Below are positions 23,391 through 35,345 of a stretch of DNA of 64,000 nucleotides, in pieces. The DNA is from Branchiostoma floridae (taxonomy: Eukaryota; Chordata; Leptocardii; Amphioxiformes; Branchiostomatidae): the NCBI RefSeq assembly GCF_000003815.2, contig NC_049991.1, positions 3,763,086-3,827,085 on the forward strand. The letters run 5' to 3'. The notes beneath the pieces are model-generated. The model saw nothing but the letters and a program-made list of their open reading frames with translations. It did no database searches and was not told where the DNA came from. The translations under genes and the position numbers were made by a program. Every line of letters begins with the position of its first letter. Positions within the stretch are counted from its first letter, which is position 1.

Positions 23391-23580
23391 AAAGGTGGTA
23401 TCTCACTGCACTTGGGGCTCCGGTGCGGCACTGCGGGATTCGTTCACTGCGGCACTGCTGTGTTATTTTCGTCAATTTATCATAATGTAGGTAAGAAAAT
23501 TCGTTTAACTCTGACATTCGTAGTTTTTCGAACCCCGCAGTGCCGCACCGGTGCCGCAAGGGCAGTGAGATACCACCTTT
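23391..23580. mobile_element. Hairpin MITE (AAAGGTGGTATCTCACTGC ends)
   Basis: AAAGGTGGTATCTCACTGCA and GGTGCGGCACTGCGGG on the left pair with CCCCGCAGTGCCGCACCGG and GCAGTGAGATACCACCTTT on the right. A related fragment is at about 30985-31095. Confidence 0.88.
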
Positions 23581-24080
23581 GAGTGGCAAGAACAAGAGAA
23601 GACATAGAACAGACTATGCCACGTGATCGCCGTAAGGTCCTTGTGACTACTTGAAGGATAAGGCACATGCTTGACAAGAGATAATGAGTCAGCCGCCACG
23701 CATCATTTAGTTGTCAGTCCATTGTTTCCTCTAAGAGATAAATTACACTTCGTCGACCCCGAATAAAACAGATTAGAATGTGTATATCTTTCTAACATAC
23801 ACTGCTGGTATCAGAGTCAGGGATACCCATAAGAAAGCATGTTTTAACATTTGGCACTTGTACTTTGTATTACATTCTGTATATATAATAATAGCTATAG
23901 ATTATTAAAATACTTAGTTTTTGACAAATGTACTATGTGTTTTAAGAATAAAGCTTAAGAATTAGAAAAAAATGTTTTAACATTTGGAAATACACGGAAA
24001 CAAAGCCTCATCAAAGGACTAACCTAAATTTTAATGTCCGAAAAGTTGTTTTTCAACAGAAAGTCACAATGGCTTACCTG

Positions 24081-25050
24081 GGCCACAACAAGTATATTTT
24101 ATGCCTAATATCCTCTGCAGACTGCAAAGAATAATGAGATAAAAAGAAACAACATTTTAAAAATTGACACCTTAAACGTGAATTGAAGTGACAGAACATG
24201 GTATCACAGCCAAAAAGACATTCATTCCTGCAATCAGGGGTGCCTAAGCATTTGTACGAACCCTATGAAATTCGTACGAATATTATGTGATGAACACGAA
24301 TCACTATGCAAAAACGCACGAATATTATGAAATTCGCACGAATCACTATGTGATTCACACGAACCTTATGAGATTTGCACGATCCTTATGCGAACTTGCG
24401 CAACCACTGCCGGGGTCACGTGACAGACGGAGCGGGATTTTCAAGATGGCGGCTTCGATCGGCGGCGACGGAAAATACGATGTTAACACACCGAAATGAA
24501 GCAAAACAGTAGCTCACAGGCTATAAAATACATCTTTGCGACGGTAAATGTCCATTCCATGCCTTGAAATATAAATATCACGGGTAGAAATGCTCAAAAT
24601 CATGCCTCCTCCCGGCCGCCGTTTTTGCATAAGGATCGTGCAAATCTCATAAGGTTCGTGTGAATCACATAGTGATTCGTGCGAATTTCATAATATTCGT
24701 GCGTTTTCGCATAGTGATTAGTGTCTATCACATAATATTCGTACGAATTTCATAGGGTTCGTGCAAATGCATAGGTACCCCTGGCAATGGTGTAGTAAAA
24801 GTAACACTAGTGTGGTAGACTGGTACCACTTACCAAGTTGGTAACTACAATCTACACTCATGACATCCTTTTGTAACTGTCCAGCTTTGTGACTTCTACA
24901 ATTACAGTCATTGCTACATCCTGAGTGTCACTTCTACAAGTACAAGTACAATCATTGACATGTTGATCATCTCTGACGAAGAAAAAATTTTTTTTTTCTA
25001 AAAATCAATGAGCGCATTGATGTCATTTATACGATTTGCTTGCTGTGACC
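24081..25050. mobile_element. GGCCACAGCAAG-type TIR element, copy 1, interrupted by a foldback
   Basis: The left end GGCCACAACAAGTATATTTT matches inverted ATACGATTTGCTTGCTGTGACC at the right. Interior blocks CATGGTATCACAG and CACTAGTGTGGTAGACTGGT are shared with the 41.1-41.6 kb copy. A 550-bp foldback (24235-24784) splits it. Confidence 0.8.
24235..24784. mobile_element. Foldback element with promoter-like core, nested in the TIR element
   Basis: Arms of about 160 bp are near-identical inverted copies made of CACGAATATTATG/AAATTCG-type blocks, ending CAGGGGTGCCTAAGC and TGCATAGGTACCCCTG. The loop of about 225 bp is GC-richer and holds GTCACGTGAC (24415-24424) and AAGATGGCGGC (24443-24453), a YY1-type start-site motif. 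An ATG in that motif opens a 17-codon frame MAASIGGDGKYDVNTPK. Confidence 0.88.
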
Positions 25051-25419
25051 TAAATAATAATCTATAAAAATCATTCTCAACGAGGGAGTCACAAGGGTCT
25101 ACTTAATAATCATGCAGAAAAAAACAGGGGTTGTTTATCTCCTGCTAATTGAATAAACAAACCCTATCTTTGACTCCATTTGCATAATTAATGATGAAAA
25201 TTCCTTAGTAAAATTTGAAAATTTTAAAACTCAGTGTACATGTAACTTGGTCCGAAAAATCGTGGAAAATACTTGCAATTTCTTATAAATCAATTTACAT
25301 TGTATCAGTAAATGTTTATCACTTGCAGCCCTAGATGTATATGTATTGTGAGTCCCAAACATTCCTATAAGTTACATCAAATCTAGACAAAACTTAAATA
25401 TAAATCTAGATCACAATGA

Positions 25420-28400
25420 CAAGACCACCGGTAAGTTCTCAATCCTCTAAAATATTCTTTCTTGCAATTTTAAGGCCTTGTAAACCTTCAAAGAAAGCCC
25501 AAACCCCATGACCACCGGAATTAAACTTGTGTTTTCCAAGAATTTAGCTTAACTTCTGTTGAAACTGCGACAAGAATTTAGTTTCGTCAGACCACCAGTA
25601 ATATAGTAATCCTCTAAAACTCTTTTAAAAAATTTTAAGAATTCGTAAACTTGCAAATTCCTGTAACTACTAAAATCTAACTTGTGTTTTCCAAGAATTC
25701 AGCTTGATTTCTCTTGAAACTGACACAAGAATTATAGTTTCGACAAGACCACCAGTAACGTCACACTCCAATGAAATTCTTTCTTGCAATTTCAAGGCTT
25801 TGTTAAGTTGCAAACTAAGCCCAAACCTCATGATACCCTCATGTTTTCCAAGAATTTTGTTTAGTTCCTCTTAAAACTGAGACAAGAATATAGTTTCGAC
25901 AAGACCACCAGTAAAGTCGCAATCCAATGAAATTCTTTTTTGCAGTTTCAAGGTTTTGTAAACTTGCAAATGATTGAACATCCCATGACCACCGGAATTG
26001 AACTTTTGTTTTCCAAGAATTCAGCTTGATTTCTCTTGAAACTGACACAAGAATTATAGTTTCGACAAGACCACCAGTAACGTCACACTCCGATGAAATT
26101 CTTTCTTGCAATTTCAAGGCTTTGTTAAGTTGCAAACTAAGCCCAAACCTCATGATACCCTCATGTTTTCCAAGAATTTTGTTTAGTTCCTCTTAAAACT
26201 GAGACAAGAATATAGTTTCGACAAGACCACCAGTAAGATCGCAATCCTCTGGAATTTTTTCACGCAATTTCAAGGTTTTGTAAACTTGTAAAGGAAGCCA
26301 AAACACCATGGCCACCAGAATTGATTTAATGTTTTCCATGAATTTAGGTTGATTTCTATTGAAACTGCGACAAGAGTATAGTTTTAACAAGACCACCTGC
26401 AAGATCATAATCTCCTGAAATTCTTCTTCGCAATGTCAATGTTTGTAAACTTGCAAAGGCAGGTAAATTTTCGTGACCATAGGAATTGAACTTGTGCTTT
26501 CCAAGAATTAAGATTAATTTCTCTTGAAACGGAGATAAGAATTATGGTTTCTACAAGACCACCAGTACGGTCGCAATCTTCTGAAATTCTTTCTCATAAT
26601 TTCATATCCTTATATATGTATACAAACTTGCAAGTGACCACCAGAACTTTTGTTTTCAATGAATTTAGCTTAATTTCTCTTGAAACTGCGACAAGAATAT
26701 AGTTTCGACAATACCATTAGTAACGTCGGAATCCAATGAAATTCCTTCTTGCAGTTTCAAGGTTTTGTAAACTTGCAAATGATGCAACACCTCATGACCA
26801 CCAGAATTGATTTTATGTTTTCCAAGAATTTAGCTTGATTTTTCTTGAAACTGCGACAAGAATATAGTTTCGACAAGACCTCCAGTAACGTCACAATCCT
26901 ATGAAATTCTTTCTTGCAGTTTCAAGGCCTTGTAAACTTGCAAAGGATACAAAATCCCCATTACCACCAGGATTGAACTTTTGTTTTCCAAGAATTCAGC
27001 TTAAGTTCTTTTGAAACTGCTACAAGAATATCGTTTCGACAAGACCACCAGTAAAGTCGCAATCCAATGAAAATCTTTTTTGCAGTTTCAAGGTTTTGTC
27101 AACTTGTAAACTAAGCCAAACCCCCATGACTACCGGAATTAAACGTTTGTTTTCCAAGAATTTAGGTTGATTTCTCTTGAAACTAAGACAAAAAGCAGTT
27201 TTGACAAGACCACCAGTAACGTCGCAATCGCAAATTTAAGGTTTTGTAAACTTGCAAAGCATGTCCAAATGTCATGACCACCGGAATTGAACTCATGTTT
27301 TCCAAGAATTTAGCTTAGTTCCTCTCAAACTGATGAGACAAGAATAAAGTTTCGACAAGACCACCGATAACGTCACAATCCATGTTAAATTCTTTCTTGT
27401 AGTTTCAAGGTTTTGTAAACTTGCAAATGATGCAACACCCCATGACAACTGGAATTGATTTGATATTTTCCAAGAATTTAGCTTGATTTCTCTTGAAACT
27501 GAGACAAGAATTACAGCTTTAACAAGACCACCAGTAACGTCGTAATCACAATTTCAAGGTTTTGTAAACTTGCAAAGGATGTCCAGATGCCATGACCACC
27601 GGAATTGAACTCATGTTTTCTAAGAATTTAGCTTAGTTCCTCTTAAAACCGAGACAAGAATATAGTTTCGACAAAACTACCAGTGAGATCGCAATCCTCC
27701 GAAATTCGTGCTCGTGATTTCATGACTTTTTAAAATTGCAAACGATGCAAAATCTCCATGTGTTTCCCAAGAATTTAGCTTGATTTCTCTTAAACTGCGA
27801 CAAGAATATAGTTTCGACAAGACCACCAGTAACGTCGCAATCCAATGAAATTCTTTCTCGCAATTTCAAGGTTTTGTAAACTTGCAAATCATGCAACACC
27901 CCATGACCACCGGAATTGATTTTATGTTTCCAAGAATTTTGCCTGATTTCACTTGAAACTGCGACATGACTATAGTTTCGACAAGACCACCAGTAAGATC
28001 GTAATCTTCTGAATTTCTTCTTCGCAATGTTTGTAAACTTGCAAAGGGAGGTAGATTTTCGGGACCATAGGAATTGAACTTGTGTTTTCCACGAATTCCG
28101 ATTAATTTCTTTCGAAACTGCGACAAGAGTCTAGTTTCGACAAGACCACCAATAAGGTCACAATGCATTGAAATTCTTTTTCGCAATTTTAAGATATTGT
28201 AAACTTGCCAATGATGCAAAGCCCCCATGACTACTAGTACTTGAATTGAATTTGGTTTTCAAAGAATTTAGCTCAATTTCTCTTAAAACTGAGACAGGAA
28301 TATAGTTTCGACAAGACCACCAGTAGCATCACAATCAAATGAAATTCTTCCTCGCAATTTCAAGGCTTTGTAAACTCAAAATGATGCAAAAACCCCATGA

Positions 28401-28870
28401 CTATAAATATTGTGTCTTCTGTTTTCCAAGAATTTAGCTTGAAACTGAGAGAAGAATATTGTTTCGACAAGACCACCAGTGAGATCGCAAATGAATCCTC
28501 TGAAATTCTTGCTCGCAATTTCAAGGTCTTGTACACTTGCAAACTAAGCCAAATTTCCGTGACCACCGGAATCGAACTTGTGTTTTCCAAGAATTCAGCT
28601 AAGTTTATCTTAAATCGTAGACAAGGATCAATGCTGACTAGACCACAAGAAAGGCACTGGCAGTCTCGTAAGATTCTTCTTTGCATTTTCAAGGTTTTGT
28701 AAACTAAATTTCCTTCACCACCTGAATTGAACTTTTGTTTTCCAAGAATTTCGTTCAGTTTCTCCTAAATCGTAGACAAGTATCAGTCCTGACTAGACCA
28801 CCGGAAAGGTGCTGGCAGTTTCTTAAGATTCTTTTGGGCATTTTCAAGGCCCTGGAAACTGCAAATGATG
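25420..28870. repeat. Satellite array, about 160-bp unit, about 22 copies
   Basis: GACAAGACCACCAGTAA recurs every 148-174 bp across 3.4 kb. Each unit also has TTTCAAGGTTTTGTAAACTT, a CATGACCACCGGAATTGAAC segment, TTTTCCAAGAATTTAGCTT and GAAACTGCGACAAGAATATA. Copies have diverged, most at the right end (28.6-28.87 kb). Antisense ORFs repeat a TGGLVETI motif, but frames change from copy to copy. Confidence 0.95.
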
Positions 28871-29049
28871 CCAAATCTCCAATACAGCCTTAACTAACTG
28901 TTTCTCTCCAAGTATTTCGCTTAATTTCTGTCGGAAGGATGATAGAAATTTAGGGATAAATTTTAACCTCCGCGGCCACCGATTCAGATTGTCGAACGCA
29001 TTCTGAAAATCTACGTATTTATTATCGCCAGAAGGTTGTGTTTTAAGTC

Positions 29050-29355
29050 GGGTTCACACGTGCGTATGTATTCAAGTCCGTATGAGGTCCGTATGGAATT
29101 CTTGGCCTCTACCGAGCTCCACAAGTTGCTGGAAAAACAGTCGTCAAATTTGTAGAAAGACAGACACATAACATGCCAGAGGAGAAAAAAAATGGCCAAG
29201 GAGTATGCTTTGCCACCCAACAAACTCTTTTAACATGTTATCTGGCTATATTTGTCCAATTACATTTTTTTCCTGCAACCTGTGGAGCCTGGTAGAGGCA
29301 AAGGCTTCCATACGGACCTCATACGGACTTGAACATATACGCACGTGTGAACCCC
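29050..29355. mobile_element. MITE with GGTTCACACGTGCG ends, copy 1
   Basis: GGGTTCACACGTGCGTATGT, CAAGTCCGTATGAGGTCCGT and CCTCTACCGAGCTCCACA are mirrored by CCTGTGGAGCCTGGTAGAGG, GGACCTCATACGGACTTG and CGCACGTGTGAACCC. About 306 bp. Confidence 0.92.
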
Positions 29356-29639
29356 TTGAGGTTTTCCCATGGTGGAGTGGCTGTGTTTGCGTGTGTGTAT
29401 CATTTGTGAACAGCATAACTCAAGAAGCTGTGAATGGTTCGGTGAAGCCCCCCCCCCCCCCTTTTGTAATTGTCTGAACTATAGACATGATTTTAAGAGG
29501 TGGATAGCTCTGGGGGCAGGTAAGAAGTGGTGTAGATTTAGGCCCCCTAGTTGCTTCTTTGGAACTGCAGCAGACGATTATGTGCCAGACTTTGAAAGCG
29601 AACTTTTGGAAACGTTTTGATTTCGAAAGCAGGCAAAAG

Positions 29640-29687
29640 TCAATGCGCGCGCTGATGTCATCCATAGAACGTACTTGCAATGGCCTT
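29640..29687. mobile_element. GGCCACAGCAAG-type TIR right end
   Basis: GCTGATGTCATCCATAGAAC then GTACTTGCAATGGCCTTA matches the family terminus. The partner end was not found with confidence. Confidence 0.55.
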
Positions 29688-30129
29688 ACAGATCTAGATC
29701 ATCAGGTGTATCCTTGGGTCACCTGTGCCACGGCATAACACCTGTATATCTCAACTAGAAAGGCCGACATTTGCTTGGGTGCAAATACAGCATATTTCAG
29801 CCATACCCATTCCCACGCAACATTGGACTGTTCCAAGTCACCCCTGCGCAATAATGGAACAATTTGACTGTAAGTTATCCCCAAAAGAGAACTAATATTG
29901 TGAATTGATTCCAGGTCAAAACAGAACTTGCTCAATATGCACCGGGCCCATATGGAAGAATATAATCTTCCACAGGAGCCCCTATGCATAACTAACTGTT
30001 TTTTTAGAATCGCGGCAGCTCCTATTTTTCCGAAAGTAAAAAAAAAAACAGCATCTTCCATTCAGAAGATTTTCATCATGAAATTACATGAAGCCATTCA
30101 ACAATTTCCAGTACAATAACTACGTCTAA

Positions 30130-31505
30130 GGCTTAGGTCACAATTCGAAAAAGGGGCCCTGCCGGGCAATTCACGGGCTGTTTTTTGGCACTTTCGGGCG
30201 TGACCCCTGCGTTGCCCTGTGGGACACCTCGCGGCTGCCGGGGTATTTTGAGGCCCGGCCGGGACCCTGGTTCAATTTAAGTCTGAGTTAAAATGAACCA
30301 GGGACCCGCTCGTACAACCACCCCGCGACCTAATCGTGACAACACCGAGAGGGACCCCTCCGGTTGCCGGCAGTCTGTCGGAATAAATTCGTTACGTCAA
30401 AGACCAGGTTTACGGAATAAAAGTGTGTAATTCGTAACACCGGGTCAAATATGTGACGTCACAGATCACGTGAAAGGACAAAAGCCGTGAACCTACACGT
30501 ATCACACAGTTCTCGTATTACAGTGGAGTTAAGTGCATAGCGCTATACCAAGGGAAAGGAGAAGACCAGGGGAAACAGCCCTTAGCCCACTAGGCAGGCG
30601 GAGGAAGTCAGCAACAAAAACTTCTGCAGACAAGGGCTGAACATAGAAGGGGGATAGGACAACACACCACACAACAGACCACATAATAGGCTGCATCACT
30701 GAGAAGCACGACGAACAGATAGCCTCCTTCATAGAAAGCTTCTATGTTTTTTACGATATTACAACCCCAGACTATAGAAACAAGCTGAAGAAAGATGTTT
30801 GGCTGAAGAAGAACATTTCCTCTGCAATTGGCCGACGGAACGCCAAACTTGCAGTCATTCGGACCCATAAGCCATTTTTTTTCGTTTTACAAATATAAAA
30901 ATATAGGCCTCAACAGTTTGGCATGTCATCCGCCGACATTAAAAATTCCAATAACATGTTTATTTAGTTTAGTTTAGAAACGTAACAGTGCCGCACGTCA
31001 GTGCGAGTGCGAGGAAAAGTTGGCGAAAAAAACCGTGCCGCAGTGAACGGACCCCGACGTACCGCACCAGTACTCCAAGTTCAATGATGTACTACCTTAA
31101 GTGGATGCAGGCAATGCTTGTTTTTATACCCCTTAAAGAGTGCCCACCAGGAGCCTGCCTGGTTCCCTGCCGTTGTTCGCAGGGCATGCGGCAGGGACCC
31201 TACAACTGCCCCACCGGGCTGTGAGAGACAAACGTTACCCTGTCGGACCCCGCAGGGGTGACTACAGGACACCGTCAGAACATCTGACGGGTGTCTGCCG
31301 GAGACGAACCTAGGAAGGTGGAAATTTTTTAAAGAAAAATGACGGGGTGCCCGCCGGAACACTCCGGGACCCCCATGGGGCAGCGCGAAGGCAACGTTTG
31401 ATTGTGACCACGACAGCCGGTAAACAGCCGGTGTCCGCCCGACTTCAGAGCCCGGCCGGGGCTACATCCCTGACGGGCACCGGGCCAATTGTGACCCTAG
31501 CCTAA
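30130..31505. mobile_element. GC-rich TIR element, about 1.4 kb
   Basis: GGCTTAGGTCACAATTCGAA at the left is matched in inverse by GGGCCAATTGTGACCCTAGC at the right. GC-rich flanks with GCCCGGCCGGG occur near both ends. It contains a fragment of the 23.4 kb hairpin MITE and a CRE/E-box pair. No long coding frame is seen. Confidence 0.7.
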
Positions 31506-31617
31506 GTACCGTTATCAGCTCCTAGTGATGTGGATACATTTATCATTGCAGTGAACTTTTCTTTTATTCAAGTATGGCATGCCCTTTAATAATTATCATG
31601 CAGGTGCAGGTACTGTG

Positions 31618-31823
31618 TACTCTCCAAGCTGAGGTTAGGCTCCGGCTGTTTTTTAACGTTTTTTTAGTCTTTTTATCGGGCTTTCTATTTTCTTTTATAT
31701 CTTACTGTGTCAAAACCTACTGGCTGGCGTACTTCAAGAAAAATGACAAAATAGAAAGCCCGATAAAAACGACTAAAAAAACGTTTTAAAAACAGCCAGA
31801 GCCTAACCTCTGCTTGGAGAGTA
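31618..31823. mobile_element. MITE family 2, copy 2
   Basis: TACTCTCCAAGCTGAGGTTA and TAACCTCTGCTTGGAGAGTA form the ends. Inner TTTATCGGGCTTTCTATTTT pairs with AAAATAGAAAGCCCGATAAA. Confidence 0.92.
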
Positions 31824-32439
31824 GGTACTGTATTTCTTTTCTGAAAAATTCCAGGACCAACAACTTAACTTGATGTGGCTTTATCTATATATTTCATTTC
31901 CTTCTTTGTTAAGTATATCCTCCTGCATACCTTTACTTTGTATGCAACAGCCAACGGGCGTAATCTTGTTGTGTTAGTGTTATAATTTCCTGCTTGTAGC
32001 GTGCGAGACCCGGAGGATAGGAGTTTCTACCTTGTTCGAGGGTTTCTTTTCGGGGGTCAGTGGTGATACACTGGTACTGGGAGTGTTTTATTGGGCTAAA
32101 ACTCTGGCAGTTTAAAGTTACTTACAATTTGAATGTACAAAGTTTACGTAATGAAAAAAACACTAGAAGTACCTAAATTTGCTCGGGAAAAAATACATCA
32201 CTTTTCTTTCCAGTACAGTGAGAGAAATGTTGCCACTATAGACATATGGCCACTATAGAAAAAATGCTGATCTATTGACAAAGAGCAATAAGTTACACAT
32301 AATTTTAGTACCCATTGATCTTTATTCATACAAAAATTGCACATGTAAGCCAATTGTTTAGATTTACAGTTCAAATAATTATTACGAGAAATATTGATGA
32401 GAAAATAATCAATTTCGCCACTGTCAAACCTACGTATCA

Positions 32440-33800
32440 AAACTAAACGCAAACTGGCCATTTTTCCCGCGTTTTCCGCCAAGTAACATTTTCTCAAATG
32501 TCTCAACTAACCCTACCAAAGTTAACTCTGCCGAAAATGATTGATATCGCCATGCGGAATGTTGATTAATTCAACGACAAAGACTTGTATTCTAACGTTC
32601 AATGCATGCGTACCGTCCGCTACCTCTCAAATGACCCTGTCTGAACTCTAAATCCTCGCAAACTACAATTTTAAACCGGGCAAAGGGTGACACACACATG
32701 TATGGCCACTGTAAGGCTGTAATATGCATGTGTTTCTGTCTGTATATACGGCATTGGAAGCCAGCTTATGGATATTAATTAGCATTCGTCTTCCTTGGCG
32801 CTGATTGGCTGGCTCTTTAAATTCAATTAACTCTTGTTTAAGCCCAGACTGCGCAGGTGTGTGGGGTTACTGGAGTTCACGGCAGGAGGCCGAAAAGAAA
32901 ACCAATTTCTCCTCAGAAAAGTGCTGAAATTAAGCATTTTAAAGTAGTTTATGCCAAACATTTTACTTGGATCATTTTACCAACTATCTAATGCCTATCT
33001 ACGCCAAATTTCAGGTCATTCCATTGTAATACCAGGTACAGTGGGCCAAAATATACCGTTTTGGTCAGAAGATAACCTTTAAACATCAATAAAATCATTT
33101 TAGAGGCAGATATGAAAAAAATGCAAACTGGCAAATTTTTCCGTGTTTTCCGCCAAGTAACATTTACTCGATTGTCTCAACTAACCCTACCAAAGTCAAC
33201 TATGCCAAGAATGATTGATATTACCATGCGGAATGTTGGTTAATTCAACGACAAAGACTTGTATTCTAACGTTCAATGCATGCGTACCGTCCACATCCGC
33301 TACCTCTCAAATGACCCTGTCTGAACTCCAAATCCTCGCAAACTACAATTTTAAACCGGGCAAAGGGTGACACACACATGTATGGCCACTGTAAGGCTGT
33401 AATATGCATGTGTTTCTGTCTGTATATACGGCATTGGAAGCCAGCTTATGGATATTAATTAGCATTCGTTTTCCTCGGCGCTGATTGGCTGGCTCTTTAA
33501 ATTCAATTAGCTATCGCGAAAGCCCAGGCTGTGCAGGTGTGTGGGGTCACTGCAGTTCACGGCAGGAGGCCGGAAGGAAACCAATTTCCCTTCAGAAAAG
33601 TGCTGAAATTAAGTATTTTAAAGTGTTTAATGCCAAAAATTTTACTTGGATCATTTTACCAACTATCTAATGCCTATCTACACCAAATTTTAGGCCATTC
33701 CATTGTAAGACCAGGGTACAGTGGGGCAAAATACACCGTTTTGGTCAAAACATGACATTTTAACCTCAATAAAATCATTTTAAAGGCAGATATGGAAAAA
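32440..33800. repeat. Two tandem copies of a 674-bp unit
   Basis: Blocks such as TTTTCCGCCAAGTAACATTT, AATGCATGCGTACCGTCC, CATGTATGGCCACTGTAAGG and GTGTGTGGGGT recur at an offset of about 674 bp (for example 32601 and 33275). The copies are highly similar, so the duplication is fairly recent. Each unit carries a GCTGATTGGCTGG CCAAT box. Confidence 0.92.
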
Positions 33801-34362
33801 ATGAGAAAAACACCTAAGGGTATTGACCCACTCTACCCTTGTGCCAAATTTCAGATCATTCGGTCCAGGAACGGCGGAGATGAATCACTTTAAAGATTTG
33901 ACAGGAGAAAGAAAGAAAGAAAGAAGAAAGAAACATTACGAATATAATATATTTCACCATACTATGTATGGCTGAAATATAATGACAGGTGAGAACAATG
34001 GGCTACTCATCAGGCGCAAGCCAGGGTTCATTGACCGCAAGGTCAGCCTTGTCGTCATTGACCGCAAGGTCAACCTTGTTGTATATTGTTTGAAGTGGGT
34101 CAAAACGTAAACATAAGCTAAAAAGGCAACATTTTCGCGAAAATGCAGATTTTTTTTTCCTTTTTTCCTTTTGTGAAGCTATATTACACACAATACCTTA
34201 CCATTGGGCTCGTCCTATAGTATTGTGTGCGATTTTAGAAAAACCGTATTCAAAACAATGTACAACTAATATCCTAACCCAGTTTTAAGCTCTGATAAAT
34301 TCTACACTAAAACGTTGTCAAACTATATGCAGTCTTATCTTAGCCCCAAAAAATGAAGGCAA

Positions 34363-34745
34363 GGTGGTGCTATGGTTACGGTTATTTACATAGAATCTTA
34401 ATGCTCTGGGCTCGAATACCTAGCAGTAGTAGGCTCACAATGTTGTGACCTTGGGAAAGACACTTTACACCTATTTTCTCAGTCGACTCAGGTGAAAATG
34501 AGTACCTATCTTCTGCAAGGGAATCCTCTCGAAATCGGCGTAAGCTTAAGAGGTAGGCTCACAATGTTATACCCTTGGGAAAGACACTTTACACCTATTT
34601 TCTCAGTCGACTCAGGTGAAAATGCTTCTGCTAGGGACTCCTCTCGAAATGGACGTTAACTTAACGCCAGAGGTCTTGTGTTTGAGGAGAACCACGTAAC
34701 GTTAATTAAATAACGCACCACACTTACCGAAAAGAGTAGGGGCCC
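34363..34745 (+). mobile_element. SINE body with internal 122-bp duplication
   Basis: Contains CTTGGGAAAGACACTTTACA, CTCAGGTGAAAATGAGTACC, and later CCACACTTACCGAAAAGAGT. This is the same body as the SINE at 10.5-10.9 kb, in the opposite orientation. The TAGGCTCACAATGTT-to-GGTGAAAATG block occurs twice (34431 and 34553). Confidence 0.65.
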
Positions 34746-34793
34746 TTCCTTGATTTAGTTGATAAACCTTGCAGTCCGGTCTTACGCAGCTAG

Positions 34794-34986
34794 TACTGTA
34801 AATGCAGAAACTTTCGCGGTGGTTTGATGTTCGTGGTTTTCGCGGTGGCCGCTTCACCGCGAACTGAAAACCACCCGACGGCGAACATTTTTACACGGCA
34901 GTAACAGACTACAGTGCATGGAGTTAAAACCAACGCGAAAAGTCCCGCGAAATTAAATCACCGCGAACTTAAATGCATTTACAGTA
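34794..34986. mobile_element. CGCGAA-type palindromic MITE, copy 4
   Basis: TACTGTAAATGCAGAAACTT at the left end and TAAATGCATTTACAGTA at the right end, with CGCGGTGGCCGCTTCACCGC inside. About 193 bp. Confidence 0.9.
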
Positions 34987-34989
34987 CCT

Positions 34990-35345
34990 ACTGTACATAT
35001 ACAAAAATGGTGTGTCATGCTTAAATGCTGTTTACCGGTTATGCAAAACCAAACAAATTAACAAAACAAGAATGAAAGGCAATGACATCTGAAATCTCGC
35101 ACGGTTCGTGCTTGTACCTATACCAAAATGGTGTGCCATTGTGCTTAAACGCTATTTACTATTTATATACAAATCAAAACAAACAAGTAAACGAACAAGA
35201 CAAGAATGAAAGGCAATAACATCTGAAATCTCTCGCCGTTCATGCTTGTATCATGCTTAAATGCTGTTTACGCAAATATCAACAAACAAACAAACAAAGA
35301 AAACAAGAATGAAAGGCAATGACATCTGAAATCTCGCACAGTTCT
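34990..35345. repeat. Three tandem copies of a 100-130-bp unit
   Basis: ACAAGAATGAAAGGCAATGA then CATCTGAAATCTCGCAC recurs at about 35067, 35200 and 35303, each preceded by GCTTAAATGCTGTTTAC. Confidence 0.85.

Larger units (their letters stand above)
14246..24080. other. Intergenic region upstream of the nAChR-like gene
   Basis: No coding exon could be supported here apart from weak candidates. Repeats include the MITEs at 15.0, 15.7, 19.0, 20.0 and 23.4 kb and a tandem duplication at 21.9 kb. CCAAT pairs occur at about 15.37-15.41, 17.78 and 20.26-20.30 kb, the last followed by GGCTATAAATGG. A CA-rich stretch lies at 20.82-20.94 kb. A possible exon end AAG|GTATGT occurs near 18354, without recognisable protein. 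Confidence 0.6.
28871..30129. other. Intergenic DNA between satellite and GC-rich element
   Basis: Besides the MITE and TIR end listed, this holds a C11 tract at about 29450. A block at 29490-29590 (GATAGCTCTGGGGGCAGG, TTCTTTGGAACTGCAG) recurs at about 16.99 and 60.6 kb. The minus-strand ORF at 29702-30061 has no recognisable family. Confidence 0.55.

Noticed and set aside
25420-28870. CRISPR-like array
   Set aside because: The whole 160-bp unit is repeated with divergence, without unique spacers, in eukaryotic DNA; it is a satellite.
29702-30061. 119-codon minus-strand ORF as a gene
   Set aside because: No family motif, no splice or start support, and flanked by repeats.
30988-31362. ORFs in the GC-rich element
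   Set aside because: Short, overlapping on both strands, no transposase motif; explained by GC-rich inverted repeats.
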